Part shown: positions 25,912 to 36,127 of the stretch, piece after piece
How positions within the stretch are numbered: the stretch's first letter is position 1
Layout: each line of letters opens with the position of its first letter
DNA from: a bacterium
GTDB taxonomy: Bacteria > JACRDZ01 > JAQUKH01
Assembly: GCA_040754625.1 (NCBI GenBank)
Contig: JBFMCF010000098.1
Span: forward strand, 1 to 43,679
Direction of reading: 5' to 3'
DNA: 43,679 nucleotides
Translations under genes and position numbers: made by a program
Notes under the pieces: model-generated
What the model saw: the letters and a program-made list of their open reading frames with translations, nothing else
Database searches by the model: none
What the model was told of the DNA's origin: nothing

Positions 25912-26610
25912 ATGTCATTAGGTCTATTAGGTAAAAAATTGGGTATGACCCAAATTTTTGATAAAGACGGGAAAATAACCGGCGTAACGGTAATTGAAGC
26001 CGGGCCATGTTATGTGATTAAAAATAAAACTGAAGAAAAAGACGGGTACAGGGCTGTTCAAATTGGATATAAACCTGTAAAAGAGTCAAAATTAAATAAA
26101 CCGGAACTTGGACATTTAAAAAAGAACGGCGTTCAGCCTTTAAAATATTTGCATGAATTTGTTTTGAATAAGGACGAAACAGCGGAAACCGGCAGCCAGT
26201 TAAAAATTGATACTTTATTTAAAAGCGGTGATTTTGTTGATATTATAGGAAAATCCCGCGGGAAAGGTTTTGCCGGCGGTGTTAAACGATATGGTTTTAA
26301 AGGAGGTAAGGCAAGCAGGGGGTCTATGTTTCACCGCGCACCCGGGTCGATAGGCGCAAATACTTTTCCCGGCCGCGTATGGAAAGGAAAAAGACTGCCG
26401 GGACATATGGGTGATGCTAAAGTAACAAGCATAGGATTATATGTGGCCCAGGTAGACCCGGGAAACAATTTCCTGATGGTAAAGGGAGCAGTTGCGGGTG
26501 CACCGGGAGGTTTGGTTGTGGTTGAGAAGAGCAAGCGGAATAAACGTGTAAAAGTTACCCAAAAAGTTGCTGAGGAAAAGAAAGGCAAGAAACCATCTGT
26601 CAAAAAATAA
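25912..26610 (+). CDS. rplC: Large ribosomal subunit protein uL3
   Basis: 232 residues. The conserved loop reaching the peptidyl-transferase centre contains HRAPGSIGANTFPGRVWKG and GHMGDAKVT; the position that is a methylated glutamine in E. coli (GQMG) is His here. The C-terminus is lysine-rich. The 102-base spacer before it holds an AGAGTTTT/AAAACTCT inverted repeat just before the ribosome site AGGAGCG. Confidence 0.98.
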   Translation: MSLGLLGKKLGMTQIFDKDGKITGVTVIEAGPCYVIKNKTEEKDGYRAVQIGYKPVKESKLNKPELGHLKKNGVQPLKYLHEFVLNKDETAETGSQLKIDTLFKSGDFVDIIGKSRGKGFAGGVKRYGFKGGKASRGSMFHRAPGSIGANTFPGRVWKGKRLPGHMGDAKVTSIGLYVAQVDPGNNFLMVKGAVAGAPGGLVVVEKSKRNKRVKVTQKVAEEKKGKKPSVKK

Positions 26611-26637
26611 ATTTAACTAAATGTTGAGGCGATATTT

Positions 26638-27261
26638 ATGGAAAAAATTAATATTTTAAATCAAAGCGGTAAACAGGTCGGGGAGCTGAAATTAAAAGAA
26701 GATGTTTTTACCGGCAATGTTAATAGAGCAGTTTTGGCTGATTCGGTCAGGGCTCATCTTAATAACAGGCGGCGTGGAACATCCAGTACTAAAGAGCGGG
26801 GAGCTGTGAGCGGCGGAGGTCTTAAACCGTGGAAACAGAAGGGAACCGGTCGTGCGCGGGTTGGAAGCATTCGTTCTCCCCTTTGGCGCGGCGGAGCGAT
26901 TATTTTTGGGCCGCATCCGCGTTCCTGGAGTTTCCAACTGCCCAGGAAGGTGAAAAAAATTGCGATAAAATCGGCATTGACAGATAAGTTTATTAGTGAT
27001 AAAATAAAAGTTTTAGACGATATAAACTTTGAGAGTTCGAAAACCAAATTAGGATTGGAGTTATTAAAAAATCTTAACGTTTCTGGCAAGATACTTTTCA
27101 TCCTGCCTGATAGAAACGGAAGTGTAGTAAAATCTTTGCGTAATATCAGGGGAGTGAATATAATTTTTACTGATTCAATTTCGGTTTATGATATTTTAGG
27201 CTGTGATGAAATTATTACCACGGCGAAAGCATTGAAAAAAATAGAGGAGCTTTTAGAATGA
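26638..27261 (+). CDS. rplD: Large ribosomal subunit protein uL4
   Basis: 207 residues. The extended loop lining the exit tunnel (about 44-97) has STKERGAVSGGGLKPWKQKG and GRARVGSIRSPLWRGGG-like sequence with a normal tunnel tip. In E. coli L4 also attenuates the S10 operon; here a terminator-like hairpin begins at its own stop codon. Confidence 0.98.
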   Translation: MEKINILNQSGKQVGELKLKEDVFTGNVNRAVLADSVRAHLNNRRRGTSSTKERGAVSGGGLKPWKQKGTGRARVGSIRSPLWRGGAIIFGPHPRSWSFQLPRKVKKIAIKSALTDKFISDKIKVLDDINFESSKTKLGLELLKNLNVSGKILFILPDRNGSVVKSLRNIRGVNIIFTDSISVYDILGCDEIITTAKALKKIEELLE

Positions 27262-27326
27262 ACCCCGCCCCTCCTAAAGAGCAAGTAATTGCAAAAAGAG
27301 GGGATTAAATTATTAACGGGGTTTTT
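27261..27326 (+). promoter_or_regulatory. Terminator-like hairpin between rplD and rplW
   Basis: AACCCCG (27261-27267) pairs with CGGGGTT (27317-27323), with an inner stem CCCCTC (27268-27273) / GAGGGG (27298-27303), followed by TTTTT. It begins on the last base of the rplD stop codon. It could attenuate transcription within the S10 cluster; it may equally be an inserted repeat. Confidence 0.6.
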
Positions 27327-27366
27327 AATTAAAAGGCAGTAAATCCCAAAAAAGAGGAGGAGCGGG

Positions 27367-27657
27367 GTGAAATATATTCCACAATCGATAATTTTCCGGC
27401 CTATTATTACTGAAAGAGCTACTTTAATGCGGGATAAAGACAATAAATATTTGTTTGAAATAGCGCCAGAGGCTAATAAGAAAGAAGTAAAGGCTGCGAT
27501 TGAAGAACTTTTTAAGGTTAAAGTAAAAAGAGTTAATATGATGAATGTTATGGGTAAATTTCGCAGGGTAAGAGGAAAAATCGGGAAAAAATCAGATTGG
27601 AAAAAAGCGCTTGTCACTTTAAAAGAAGGAAATAAAATAGACATTGTTGGAGTATAA
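27367..27657 (+). CDS. rplW: Large ribosomal subunit protein uL23
   Basis: 96 residues. The start is GTG 27367, set by GAGGAGG at 27354-27360 and by the N-terminus [14 protein letters not shown]. The loop [21 protein letters not shown] is typical. It sits at the tunnel exit and docks trigger factor and SRP. Confidence 0.97.
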   Translation: MKYIPQSIIFRPIITERATLMRDKDNKYLFEIAPEANKKEVKAAIEELFKVKVKRVNMMNVMGKFRRVRGKIGKKSDWKKALVTLKEGNKIDIVGV

Positions 27658-27659
27658 AT

Positions 27660-28496
27660 ATGGGAATAATTCAATATAAACCGACTTCACCTGCAAGAAG
27701 AGGCATGAGTGTGCAGGATTTTTCAGAGCTTACAGATAAACGACCTGAGAAAGCATTAACTATTTCTAACAGGCGTATTAATGGGCGGAATAACCAGGGA
27801 CGGATAACTATCCGGTATAGAGGCGGAGCCCATAAAAAATTGTTCCGGGTTATAGACTTTAAAAGAGATAAGTATAATATTCCGGCCCGTGTTGTTTCTA
27901 TTGAATATGACCCTAATAGAACCAGCTGGATTGCACTTTTAAATTTTCGTGATGGAGAGAAAAGATATATTGTGGCACCCAGCGGGCTTAAGGTTGGAGA
28001 TGAGGTTTTTTCCGGGAAAGGTTCGGAAATAAAAATTGGTAATTATTTACCCTTGAGGGAAATTCCATTGGGAACCACTATTCATAATTTGGAATTAAAA
28101 ATTGGTAAAGGCGGGCAGCTTGGGCGAAGCGCGGGCTGTGCAATAAATTTGGTGGCCAAAGAAGGAGATTATGCGCAGGTAAAAATGCCGTCAGGTGAGA
28201 TCCGGTTTGTTCATCTTGATTGTTATGCGGCTATAGGCCAGGTCAGCAATACAGACCATATGAATGTATCTATTGGTAAAGCAGGCAGGTCACGCTGGAT
28301 GGGTAAACGGCCGCATGTCCGCGGGGTAGCTATGAATCCAATTGACCATCCATTGGGCGGAGGAGAGGGCAAAACATCCGGCGGCAGGCATCCGTGTTCT
28401 CCATGGGGGCAACCGGCTAAAGGATACAAAACCAGGAGAAATAAAAGGACAATTAATATGATAATTAGAAGAAAAACCAAAAAGGAGAGAGGCTAA
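27660..28496 (+). CDS. rplB: Large ribosomal subunit protein uL2
   Basis: 278 residues. [20 protein letters not shown]-type N-terminal segment and the C-terminal [20 protein letters not shown] motif with the conserved histidine near the peptidyl-transferase centre. Needed for subunit joining. Two bases after rplW. Confidence 0.98.
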   Translation: MGIIQYKPTSPARRGMSVQDFSELTDKRPEKALTISNRRINGRNNQGRITIRYRGGAHKKLFRVIDFKRDKYNIPARVVSIEYDPNRTSWIALLNFRDGEKRYIVAPSGLKVGDEVFSGKGSEIKIGNYLPLREIPLGTTIHNLELKIGKGGQLGRSAGCAINLVAKEGDYAQVKMPSGEIRFVHLDCYAAIGQVSNTDHMNVSIGKAGRSRWMGKRPHVRGVAMNPIDHPLGGGEGKTSGGRHPCSPWGQPAKGYKTRRNKRTINMIIRRKTKKERG

Positions 28497-28784
28497 ATGT
28501 CGCGCTCTATTAAAAAAGGTCCATTTGTAGATCAAAGTATTTTGGAAAAGATAGAAAGAATGAATAAGGCCGGTAAGAAAGAGGTAATAAAAACATGGTC
28601 CCGCGAAACAACGGTTATCCCTGAATTAGTTGGATTTACTTTTGCCATCCATAACGGGAAAAAATTTATTCCGGTTTATTTAACAGAAAATATGGTGGGA
28701 CACAAGCTGGGCGAGTTTGCTCCTACAAGGACATTCAAGGCGCATGGCGCAGCTCATACAGAAAAAGCCATTGCATTAAAATAG
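28497..28784 (+). CDS. rpsS: Small ribosomal subunit protein uS19
   Basis: 95 residues. [12 protein letters not shown] start and the C-terminal [16 protein letters not shown] are diagnostic. It forms the 30S head with S13. The ATG directly abuts the rplB stop; the ribosome site AAGGAGAGG lies within rplB. Confidence 0.98.
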   Translation: MSRSIKKGPFVDQSILEKIERMNKAGKKEVIKTWSRETTVIPELVGFTFAIHNGKKFIPVYLTENMVGHKLGEFAPTRTFKAHGAAHTEKAIALK

Positions 28785-28794
28785 GAAGAGGTTT

Positions 28795-29187
28795 ATGGCA
28801 GAAATAGCAAAAGCGAAAGTTAAAAATATACGTGCAATTCCATGGAAAGCCAGGAAAGTGATTAATCTGGTTCGCGGGAAAAATATTGATGAGGCTATTA
28901 ATATAGTCAGTTTTATGCCGCAGGCTGCAGCAAAAACTGTAAAAAAATTATTGAAATCGGCATTGGCCAATGCGGGGCAGCGAAAAGGAATTAATAAAGA
29001 GAATTTATATATAGAAAAGATATTTGTTGACCATGGCCCGGTGTTAAAAAGATTCAGGCCGGCTCCGATGGGAAGGTCAATGGCTGTATTAAAAAGATTG
29101 TCACATATTACAGTTATTTTAGGTGAAAAAGAAAAGAAGCAAAATAGGAGGAAACGTGGGGCAGAAGACGCATCCGTTAGGACTTAG
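28795..29187 (+). CDS. rplV: Large ribosomal subunit protein uL22
   Basis: 130 residues. [17 protein letters not shown] and [11 protein letters not shown] (tunnel beta-hairpin) are conserved. The C-terminus runs 32 bases into rpsC in another frame, adding a short non-conserved tail. Confidence 0.97.
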   Translation: MAEIAKAKVKNIRAIPWKARKVINLVRGKNIDEAINIVSFMPQAAAKTVKKLLKSALANAGQRKGINKENLYIEKIFVDHGPVLKRFRPAPMGRSMAVLKRLSHITVILGEKEKKQNRRKRGAEDASVRT

Positions 29188-29800
29188 ACTGGGAATTATT
29201 AAAGATTGGGATTCCCGGTGGTATGCTAAGAAAGGTTATGCGGATTTATTGCATGAAGACCTTAGAATAAGGGACACCATAAAGAAAAAATTGCACCATG
29301 CCGGAATTCCTAAGATTAGAATTGAAAGGGCGTCTAAAAAGGTAAAGGTAGATATTTTTACGGCAAGACCCGGTATAATTATCGGGAAGCAGGGTGTTGA
29401 AGTTGAGAAACTGCGAAAAGATTTACAGCAATTGTCGGGTAAACAGGTAACTATAAATATACAGGAAATAAAAGATCCAAATCAGAATGCCCAGTTAATA
29501 GCAGAGAATATTGCAGCGCAGATTGAAAAAAGGATAAGCTATCGCAGGGCGATGAAAAAATCAGTAGATATAGTTTTAAAATCAGGTGCGGAAGGGGTTA
29601 AGATTGAATGCGGGGGCAGGTTAGGCGGAGCGGAAATGTCCAGAAATGAGTGGTACTTAAGAGGCAGAGTACCTCTTCATACATTACGCGCGGATATTGA
29701 TTATGGGCAGGCGGAGTCGCACACAACTTATGGAATTGTTGGTGTAAAAGTGTGGATCTTTAAAGGAGAGATTTTAGATACAAAGAATATAACTCAATAA
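29156..29800 (+). CDS. rpsC: Small ribosomal subunit protein uS3
   Basis: 214 residues from GTG 29156, which gives the universal N-terminus [12 protein letters not shown] and follows AGGAGG at 29146-29151. The open frame upstream to 29123 is not conserved. The KH domain has [15 protein letters not shown]; the C-terminal half has [10 protein letters not shown]. It is part of the mRNA entry helicase site. Confidence 0.96.
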   Translation: MGQKTHPLGLRLGIIKDWDSRWYAKKGYADLLHEDLRIRDTIKKKLHHAGIPKIRIERASKKVKVDIFTARPGIIIGKQGVEVEKLRKDLQQLSGKQVTINIQEIKDPNQNAQLIAENIAAQIEKRISYRRAMKKSVDIVLKSGAEGVKIECGGRLGGAEMSRNEWYLRGRVPLHTLRADIDYGQAESHTTYGIVGVKVWIFKGEILDTKNITQ

Positions 29801-29843
29801 TTTTTAATTTTGGATTCAAAATTAATAGCAGGAGATAAAGCTT

Positions 29844-30257
29844 ATGTTAATGCCCTCAAGGGTTAAATATAGAAAAAGGCAAAAAGGACGGTTGACCGGA
29901 AAAGCAACAAGCGGCGCGGAAGTGAATTTTGGAGAATATGGCCTGAAATCATTAGAACCGTATTTACTTACTGATAGACAAATCGAGGCCTGTCGTATAG
30001 CAATTACGCATTTTATTAAGCGCGGCGGAAGGGTATGGCTCAGGATTTTTCCCGATAAACCGATTACGAAAAAACCGGCTGAAACAAGAATGGGTAAAGG
30101 TAAAGGTATGGTGGAATACTGGGTTGCGGTCATAAAACCCGGGAGAATTTTATTTGAATTGGGCGGTGTAACCGAAGATATTGCAAAACAAGCATTAAAA
30201 AGGGCAGCTTTTAAATTGCCGTTTAAAACAAAATTTGTTTCAAGGGACAGATTTTAA
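29844..30257 (+). CDS. rplP: Large ribosomal subunit protein uL16
   Basis: 137 residues. [16 protein letters not shown] and the [19 protein letters not shown] region that touches tRNA at the A site are diagnostic. Ribosome site AGGAG. Confidence 0.98.
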   Translation: MLMPSRVKYRKRQKGRLTGKATSGAEVNFGEYGLKSLEPYLLTDRQIEACRIAITHFIKRGGRVWLRIFPDKPITKKPAETRMGKGKGMVEYWVAVIKPGRILFELGGVTEDIAKQALKRAAFKLPFKTKFVSRDRF

Positions 30258-30276
30258 AAAGGCTAAGGAGTCAAGT

Positions 30277-30489
30277 TTGAAAGCAAATGAATTTAGAAAT
30301 ATGACAAAGGAAGAACTGGATAATAAATTAAAAGAAGAGAGACAGGCTCTTTTTAATTTAAAATTTCAGGCGACTATAGGGCAGGTGGAAAACAGGCTGA
30401 AGTTAAGGACAATTCGCCGTGATATAGCACGTATATTGACTATTTTGAGAGAAAAAGAGATAAAGGAGAGTAAGAATGCCTCAAGGTAA
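30277..30489 (+). CDS. rpmC: Large ribosomal subunit protein uL29
   Basis: 70 residues from TTG 30277, the start that gives the conserved MKANEFRNMTKEEL and lies 6 bases after AAGGAG. An upstream in-frame ATG would add 14 non-conserved residues and overlap rplP. Two long helices; sits near L23 at the tunnel exit. Confidence 0.94.
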   Translation: MKANEFRNMTKEELDNKLKEERQALFNLKFQATIGQVENRLKLRTIRRDIARILTILREKEIKESKNASR

Positions 30490-30748
30490 AAGGAAGGAAT
30501 TTATCGGTGTGGTTAAAAGCGACCGGATGGAAAAGACGGTAGTTGTTCAATGTAAAAGGAGATGCAGCGAACAGCTTTATGGTAAAGTTTTAACCAGGTA
30601 TTCAAAGTTTATGGCTGAAAATCCGGGCAATAAGGCTAAGATTGGGGATATAGTAAAAATTGTTGAAACGAGGCCTTTAAGTAAAAATAAGAGATGGTAT
30701 GTTGCTGAAATTATTGAAAAGAAATTGGCAACGGGAGACAGTAAATGA
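30476..30748 (+). CDS. rpsQ: Small ribosomal subunit protein uS17
   Basis: 90 residues. [14 protein letters not shown] and [19 protein letters not shown] are diagnostic. Early-assembling 30S protein. Overlaps rpmC by 14 bases and rplN by 4 (ATGA). Confidence 0.98.
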   Translation: MPQGKRKEFIGVVKSDRMEKTVVVQCKRRCSEQLYGKVLTRYSKFMAENPGNKAKIGDIVKIVETRPLSKNKRWYVAEIIEKKLATGDSK

Positions 30749-31113
30749 TTCAGATGAGAACTATGTTAACTGTAGCGGATAATTCGGGGGCGCAATCAAT
30801 TCAATGTATTAAAGTATTAGGCGGTACCAGAAAACGCTATGCCCGTATCGGAGATATTATTGTGGCCGCGGTAAAAGAGGCTATACCGGGCGGAGCGGTA
30901 AAAAAAAGCGATGTTGTTAAGGCTGTAGTAGTTAGAACAGCAGGAATATCTGCAAGGAAAGACGGTTCTTATATCCGTTTTGATAATAATGCCGCTGTAA
31001 TTATTAACGATCAGCTTGAACCAAGAGGGACAAGGATTTTTGGCCCAGTAGCAAGAGAATTAAGAGATAAGCAATTTATGAAAATTATTTCTTTGGCACC
31101 AGAGGTGCTGTAA
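30745..31113 (+). CDS. rplN: Large ribosomal subunit protein uL14
   Basis: 122 residues, the standard length. [17 protein letters not shown] and [15 protein letters not shown] are diagnostic. It forms intersubunit bridges and binds RsfS. Translation coupled to rpsQ through ATGA. Confidence 0.98.
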   Translation: MIQMRTMLTVADNSGAQSIQCIKVLGGTRKRYARIGDIIVAAVKEAIPGGAVKKSDVVKAVVVRTAGISARKDGSYIRFDNNAAVIINDQLEPRGTRIFGPVARELRDKQFMKIISLAPEVL

Positions 31114-31121
31114 GGAGAAAG

Positions 31122-31445
31122 ATGGCAATAGGTATCAGGAAAAATGATAATGTGGAAGTGATCTCGGGAAAAGAAAAAGGCAGAAGAGGCAGAGTGTTAA
31201 AAGTGCTGCCTAAAGTACGCCGGTTAATGGTGGAAAATGTAAATTTAGCGAAGAAACATACACGCCCCACCAAGGAAAACCCTCAGGGTGGAATAGTGAA
31301 GAAAGAAGTCTCATTAGATTTATCTAATGTAATGTTGGTATGTAATAAATGTGACGAGCCGAGACGGATAAGACATAAAATAATTAGTGAAGGCAATAAG
31401 GTGCGTGTATGTGGAAAATGCGGAGAGACATTTGAAGCAAAATAG
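31122..31445 (+). CDS. rplX: Large ribosomal subunit protein uL24, with C-terminal zinc-ribbon
   Basis: 107 residues. The KOW motif near the start (VEVISGKEKGRRGRVLKVLP) initiates 50S assembly. The C-terminus has two CxxC pairs (VCNKC and VCGKC), the zinc-ribbon form found in part of the bacteria and absent in E. coli. Confidence 0.97.
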   Translation: MAIGIRKNDNVEVISGKEKGRRGRVLKVLPKVRRLMVENVNLAKKHTRPTKENPQGGIVKKEVSLDLSNVMLVCNKCDEPRRIRHKIISEGNKVRVCGKCGETFEAK

Positions 31446-31484
31446 CGCTGAAGAACTGAAGTCTGAAGTTATGAAGGAGATTGA

Positions 31485-32024
31485 ATGGCAAGATTAAAAG
31501 AAAAATTTAAAAAAGAGATTTCGTTGGCACTGAAAGATAAGTTTAAATATAAAAATATAATGCAGATCCCGAAAATGGAAAAAATAGTTATTAACATGGG
31601 GCTTAGTGAAGCAATCCAGAATCCAAAAATAGTTGATGTTGCGGTCCAGGAAATGGCATTGATAAGCGGACAAAAACCTTCCATCCGCCGTGCGAAAAAA
31701 TCCATATCTAATTTTAAATTGCGGGCAGGTGTTCCTATCGGATGTATGGTAACATTGCGCGGGGATAGGATGTATGAATTTTTTGATAGATTTGTAAATA
31801 TAGTGTTGCCAAGAGTAAGAGATTTTAAAGGGGTCAGCAATAAGTCTTTTGATGGAAGGGGAAATTATAATATAGGAATTAAAGAACAAATAATTTTTCC
31901 TGAAATTGATTATGATAAAGTTGATAAAATCAGAGGAATGGACATTACTTTCGTAACAAGTGCCAGGACAGATGATGAGGCAATGGAGTTACTTAAAATG
32001 TTAGGAATGCCGTTCAGGGAGTAA
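31485..32024 (+). CDS. rplE: Large ribosomal subunit protein uL5
   Basis: 179 residues, full length. [15 protein letters not shown] and [22 protein letters not shown] are diagnostic. It binds 5S rRNA and contacts S13 across the subunit interface. The spacer upstream is made of CTGAAG words ending in the ribosome site GAAGGAG. Confidence 0.98.
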   Translation: MARLKEKFKKEISLALKDKFKYKNIMQIPKMEKIVINMGLSEAIQNPKIVDVAVQEMALISGQKPSIRRAKKSISNFKLRAGVPIGCMVTLRGDRMYEFFDRFVNIVLPRVRDFKGVSNKSFDGRGNYNIGIKEQIIFPEIDYDKVDKIRGMDITFVTSARTDDEAMELLKMLGMPFRE

Positions 32025-32026
32025 AA

Positions 32027-32212
32027 ATGGCAAAAACATCAGTTATTGAAAGAGCAAAAAGAGTACCGAAACATAAGATACATAAACACAACAGATGCCG
32101 GATTTGCGGCCGCCCCCGCGGTTATTTAAGAAAGTTCGATATGTGTAGAATCTGTTTTCGTAAATTAGCGCTTTGCGGGCAGATCCCGGGAATTACAAAG
32201 GCAAGCTGGTAA
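32027..32212 (+). CDS. rpsZ: Small ribosomal subunit protein uS14, zinc-binding (type Z)
   Basis: 61 residues, the short zinc form (also called rpsN type Z). [20 protein letters not shown] carries the two CxxC pairs. E. coli has a longer zinc-free form. Two bases after rplE. Confidence 0.97.
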   Translation: MAKTSVIERAKRVPKHKIHKHNRCRICGRPRGYLRKFDMCRICFRKLALCGQIPGITKASW

Positions 32213-32235
32213 GCAAAGATTAGGAGGAATAAATA

Positions 32236-32634
32236 ATGCCGATAATGGACCCAATCGGTGATATGCTGACAAGTATACGGAATGCTAATATGATCCATAA
32301 AGAAAAAGTGGATATTATTGCGTCTCGTATAAAAGAGCAGATTATCAAAGTTTTAAAGGAAGAAAGATATATTAAAGATTTTGAAAAAATAAAAGATAGA
32401 AATAAATCGGTTTTAAGAATATCTTTAATGTATACACAAAACAAAGAGGGAGTAATCAGCGGAATTAAAAGGTTAAGTTCCCCTGGCTTAAGGGTATATT
32501 GTAAAAAGACCAATTTATTCAAGGGAAATAAGGGGTTAGGGATAACTGTTCTTTCAACCTCAAAAGGAATTATGAGTGATAAGATGGCTAGAAAGGAAAA
32601 TATTGGGGGGGAAGCCATTTGTTATGTGTGGTAG
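32236..32634 (+). CDS. rpsH: Small ribosomal subunit protein uS8
   Basis: 132 residues. DPIGDMLTSIRNA at the start and GLGITVLSTSKGIMSDKMAR towards the end are diagnostic. In E. coli S8 represses the spc operon at rplE. Strong site AGGAGGAAT. Confidence 0.98.
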   Translation: MPIMDPIGDMLTSIRNANMIHKEKVDIIASRIKEQIIKVLKEERYIKDFEKIKDRNKSVLRISLMYTQNKEGVISGIKRLSSPGLRVYCKKTNLFKGNKGLGITVLSTSKGIMSDKMARKENIGGEAICYVW

Positions 32635-32707
32635 GCTTTAAGAACGGAAAAACTGATTTTTTCAGATTTAAGTTTTTTTAGTCTAAGTCTATTAAAGCGG
32701 AGAAAAT

Positions 32708-33271
32708 ATGTCAAGAATAGGTAAATCAGCAATAGAAACAGGTCCTGATGTTAAGGTGCAATTAGAAAACGGTGTTATAACTGTCCAGGGTCCAAGGGGA
32801 AAATTATTCCAGCAAATGCCAAGCGGAATTAATTTTAAATTGGAAGATAAAAAAATAGTGTTGACAAGAAATGGTGATGAAAAAAGGGAAAAAGAGCTTC
32901 ATGGTTTAATACGCAGTTTAATTGCCAACATGGTAAAAGGTGTGACAGAAGGGTTTAAGAAAGAATTAGATATTATCGGGGTTGGTTTTAGAGCGCAGGT
33001 AAAAGACAAAAAGTTGATAATGCAGTTAGGGTTCAGCCATCCGGTTGAATATCCCGCGCCAAATGGTATAACCTTCTCTGTAGATGAGAAAGGCACGAGA
33101 ATAACAGTTTCAGGATTTGATAAACAACTAGTGGGGGAAACAGCGAGTATTATAAGAAGATTCAAAGAGCCTGAACCTTACAAAGGTAAAGGAATCAGAT
33201 ACGTGAATGAATATATCCGGAAGAAAGCGGGTAAAGCGGCAGCCGGCGCTGGTGCCGGTGCGGCAAAATAA
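32708..33271 (+). CDS. rplF: Large ribosomal subunit protein uL6
   Basis: 187 residues. Two repeated domains; GVGFRAQVKDKKLIMQLGFSHPV and the signature EPYKGKGIRY are present. The last ~15 residues are an Ala/Gly run beyond the usual end. Sits near the sarcin-ricin loop. Confidence 0.98.
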   Translation: MSRIGKSAIETGPDVKVQLENGVITVQGPRGKLFQQMPSGINFKLEDKKIVLTRNGDEKREKELHGLIRSLIANMVKGVTEGFKKELDIIGVGFRAQVKDKKLIMQLGFSHPVEYPAPNGITFSVDEKGTRITVSGFDKQLVGETASIIRRFKEPEPYKGKGIRYVNEYIRKKAGKAAAGAGAGAAK

Positions 33272-33283
33272 TCAAGGTAAAAC

Positions 33284-33649
33284 ATGAGTAACATAAAAAA
33301 AATTACATCAAGAGAATTAAGACATAAAAAGATACGGCAAAAGGTAAAAGGAAATGAAAAACGTCCGCGTTTGAACATATTTCGTTCTACGAAACATATT
33401 TATGCCCAGATTATTAACGATGATACCGGAAAAACTTTGGTTACTGTTTCTTCTTTAACTCCTAAAATAAGGGAAAAGATAAAAACGGGCGGGGATATTA
33501 ATGCGGCTAAAATAATTGGAGAGGAAATTGCAGATTCAGCAATTGCTTTAGGCATTAAAAAAGTGGTTTTTGACCGCGGCGGATATGTGTTTCATGGCAG
33601 GATAAAAGCATTGGCAGAGTCTGCCAGGGGTAAAGGATTGGATTTTTAA
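33284..33649 (+). CDS. rplR: Large ribosomal subunit protein uL18
   Basis: 121 residues. [20 protein letters not shown] and [19 protein letters not shown] are diagnostic. Binds 5S rRNA with L5. Confidence 0.98.
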   Translation: MSNIKKITSRELRHKKIRQKVKGNEKRPRLNIFRSTKHIYAQIINDDTGKTLVTVSSLTPKIREKIKTGGDINAAKIIGEEIADSAIALGIKKVVFDRGGYVFHGRIKALAESARGKGLDF

Positions 33650-33674
33650 AAAAAATCTAAAAAGGGGTAGAAAC

Positions 33675-34175
33675 TTGGATAAAGTACAGGATGTTCAATT
33701 GATCGAAAGAATAGTAAGAATAGTTCGGACCGCCAAGGTTGTAAAAGGCGGGAGGAGATTTGGTTTTAGCGCATTGGTTGTTGTTGGCAACGGTTATGGC
33801 AGGATTGGCAGGGGGTTAGGTAAGGCAAACGAAGTCCCGGATGCTATCAGGAAAGCATTAGAGCAGGCAAAAAAGAATATGATAGATATTCCTATCAAAG
33901 GGACAACTATACCATTTAGTATAAATGGAGAAGCGCTTGCCACTACTGTTGTTTTAAGGCCTGCCGCGCCTGGAACCGGAGTCATTGCAGGTGGTGCCGT
34001 CAGGGCTGTTTTGGAAGGACTGGGTGTTCAGGATATATTAACGAAGGTAATCGGTTCAAGTAATGCCATTAATATTGTTAATGCTACTTTTAACGCCTTG
34101 GAAAATATTAAGAAAATAGAAGAGATTTCAAAAACCAGAAAGAGTTCATCTGAGGATGTAAAAAAAGATGTCTAA
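33675..34175 (+). CDS. rpsE: Small ribosomal subunit protein uS5
   Basis: 166 residues with TTG start at 33675, preceded by [26 protein letters not shown] and [20 protein letters not shown] are diagnostic. Acts in decoding fidelity and mRNA entry. Overlaps rpmD by 8 bases. Confidence 0.97.
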   Translation: MDKVQDVQLIERIVRIVRTAKVVKGGRRFGFSALVVVGNGYGRIGRGLGKANEVPDAIRKALEQAKKNMIDIPIKGTTIPFSINGEALATTVVLRPAAPGTGVIAGGAVRAVLEGLGVQDILTKVIGSSNAINIVNATFNALENIKKIEEISKTRKSSSEDVKKDV

Positions 34176-34350
34176 ACAATTAAAAATAATTCTAAAAAAA
34201 AGTATTATTGGTACCACGCCTAAGCAAAGAAAAATTGTTGAGTCACTTGGGTTCAGATATACAAATCAAGAGGTAGTTCATCAGGATTCATCAGTTATAC
34301 GCGGTATGGTTAAGAAAATACCTCATATGCTGAAAGTTTTGGAAATATAA
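34168..34350 (+). CDS. rpmD: Large ribosomal subunit protein uL30
   Basis: 60 residues, standard short bacterial form. [20 protein letters not shown] is the family signature. Lies between rpsE and rplO as usual; overlaps rpsE by 8 bases. Confidence 0.97.
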   Translation: MSKQLKIILKKSIIGTTPKQRKIVESLGFRYTNQEVVHQDSSVIRGMVKKIPHMLKVLEI

Positions 34351-34361
34351 GGAGTAATACG

Positions 34362-34805
34362 GTGAAACTGGAAGAATTAGGGAAGTGGGGAAGCCCGCGA
34401 AAAAAAAGAAAACTGGTAGGAAGAGGTATTGGTTCCGGCCACGGTAAAACATCCTGTAAAGGGCACAAGGGGCAAAAGGCGCGTTCAGGCGGGAGTATTT
34501 GTCCTGGTTTTGAAGGCGGACAGATGCCATTGATCCGAAGGATCCCTAAACGAGGTTTTACCAGTGTTGATAAGAAAGAATATGTTATTATAAATTTGAA
34601 GGATTTAAATAAATTTGAAAAAGGCGCAAAGGTAACACCGGAACTGCTGATGGAAAAAGGTTTTTATAGAAAAAAAGGCGCAAGGATTAAAATTTTAGGC
34701 ATGGGGGAGTTAAAAAATCCCCTTGATTTAAAAGCCCATGGTTTTAGCAAAGACGCGCAGGAAAAAATAAAGAATGCCGGCGGCACTTTTGAAATTATAA
34801 AATAA
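34362..34805 (+). CDS. rplO: Large ribosomal subunit protein uL15
   Basis: 147 residues from GTG 34362 after AAGGAG. KRKLVGRGIGSGHGKTSCKG and PGFEGGQMPL are diagnostic. Late 50S assembly protein. Confidence 0.97.
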   Translation: MKLEELGKWGSPRKKRKLVGRGIGSGHGKTSCKGHKGQKARSGGSICPGFEGGQMPLIRRIPKRGFTSVDKKEYVIINLKDLNKFEKGAKVTPELLMEKGFYRKKGARIKILGMGELKNPLDLKAHGFSKDAQEKIKNAGGTFEIIK

Positions 34806-34808
34806 AAT

Positions 34809-36116
34809 ATGTTAAAAGGTTTCCAAAATGTATTACAACTTGAAGATTTAAAAAAGAGGATTGGTTTTACTGTCCTCTTATTGGCTGTTTATAGACTGGG
34901 TTCCCATATTCCCACCCCTGGGATTGACGGGCATGCGTTAAGCGCTTTTTTTAACCAGTCCAAAGGGACGCTTTTCGGTATGTTCGATCTTTTTGCCGGC
35001 GGCGCGTTAAAACGGGCTACTATTTTTGCGTTAGGGATAATGCCTTACATTAACGCGTCAATCATCATGGAGCTTTTAACTACTGTAGTTCCTCATTTGG
35101 AGAATTTGAAAAAGGAAGGCGAAGAGGGAAGAAAAAAGATAATACAATATGTAAGATACTTTACTGTTGTTCTTGCTATGGTCCAGGCGTTTGGCATAAG
35201 TTTCTGGCTGGAAAGTTTAAAAAGTACAGAAGGAATGGTTGTCATAAATCCAGGGTTTGGATTTAAAATTCTGACAATAATAACCTTGTCTTCGGGGACG
35301 GCTTTTATAATGTGGCTGGGAGAACAAATTACCGAGCGGGGTGTGGGTAATGGAATTTCCCTGATTATTTTTATCGGTATTATTGCGGAGATGCCCGGCG
35401 CATTGATACAAAGCATTGAATTGATAAAAGGCGGGCAGATAAATATTGTAATTTCTTTGCTTGTACTGGTATTAATGGTTGTTGTTATCGGAGCAGTTGT
35501 TATTCTTGAGAGCGCTCATAGAAAAGTCCCTATTCAATATGCAAAAAGAATAGTCGGGAGGAAAGTTTATGGAGGGCAATCCACGCATCTCCCTTTAAGA
35601 TTAGACCAGTCAGGTGTTATTGCGGTTATTTTTGCGTCTTCCGTGATTATCTTTCCTGCAACCATAGCGGAATTTACCCATATCGGATTTTTGGTAAAAA
35701 TAGCAGGCTGGTTAAATTATGGGACAGTATTACATACATTATTATATGTAGCACTGATTATTTTCTTTTGTTATTTTTATACAGCAGTTACATTTAACCC
35801 GGGTGATATTGCCGAGAACATAAAAAAATCCGGGGGGTATATCCCGGGAATCCGCCCGGGAAAACCGACTGCCGAATATATTGATTATATTTTAACACGG
35901 ATTACTTTAGTTGGGGCAATAGGGATATCGATTATTTCTGTTCTCCCGACTTTTCTTATGCAGGGGCTGAAAGTGCCTTTTTATTTTGGAGGGACCGCGC
36001 TTTTGATTGTTGTAGGCGTGGCGCTGGATTTAATGCGCCAGATAGAGTCCCATCTTTTAATGCGCAATTATGATGGGTTTATGAAAAAAGGAAAGTTAAA
36101 GGCAAGGAGTAACTGA
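34809..36116 (+). CDS. secY: Preprotein translocase subunit SecY
   Basis: 435 residues, ten predicted membrane helices. Landmarks: YRLGSHIPTPGID in helix 1, the plug region after it, LGIMPYINASIIMELL, GERGVGNGIS-like TERGVGNGISLIIF, and RKVPIQYAKR in a cytoplasmic loop. With SecE (10031) it forms the protein-conducting channel of the inner membrane. No ribosome site is obvious in the 3-base gap after rplO. Confidence 0.98.
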   Translation: MLKGFQNVLQLEDLKKRIGFTVLLLAVYRLGSHIPTPGIDGHALSAFFNQSKGTLFGMFDLFAGGALKRATIFALGIMPYINASIIMELLTTVVPHLENLKKEGEEGRKKIIQYVRYFTVVLAMVQAFGISFWLESLKSTEGMVVINPGFGFKILTIITLSSGTAFIMWLGEQITERGVGNGISLIIFIGIIAEMPGALIQSIELIKGGQINIVISLLVLVLMVVVIGAVVILESAHRKVPIQYAKRIVGRKVYGGQSTHLPLRLDQSGVIAVIFASSVIIFPATIAEFTHIGFLVKIAGWLNYGTVLHTLLYVALIIFFCYFYTAVTFNPGDIAENIKKSGGYIPGIRPGKPTAEYIDYILTRITLVGAIGISIISVLPTFLMQGLKVPFYFGGTALLIVVGVALDLMRQIESHLLMRNYDGFMKKGKLKARSN

Positions 36117-36127
36117 AAGGAGAACTT

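Noticed and set aside
29123-29155. Upstream start for rpsC
   Set aside because: uS3 starts [11 protein letters not shown] 29156 follows AGGAGG, and the extra residues overlap rplV without conservation.
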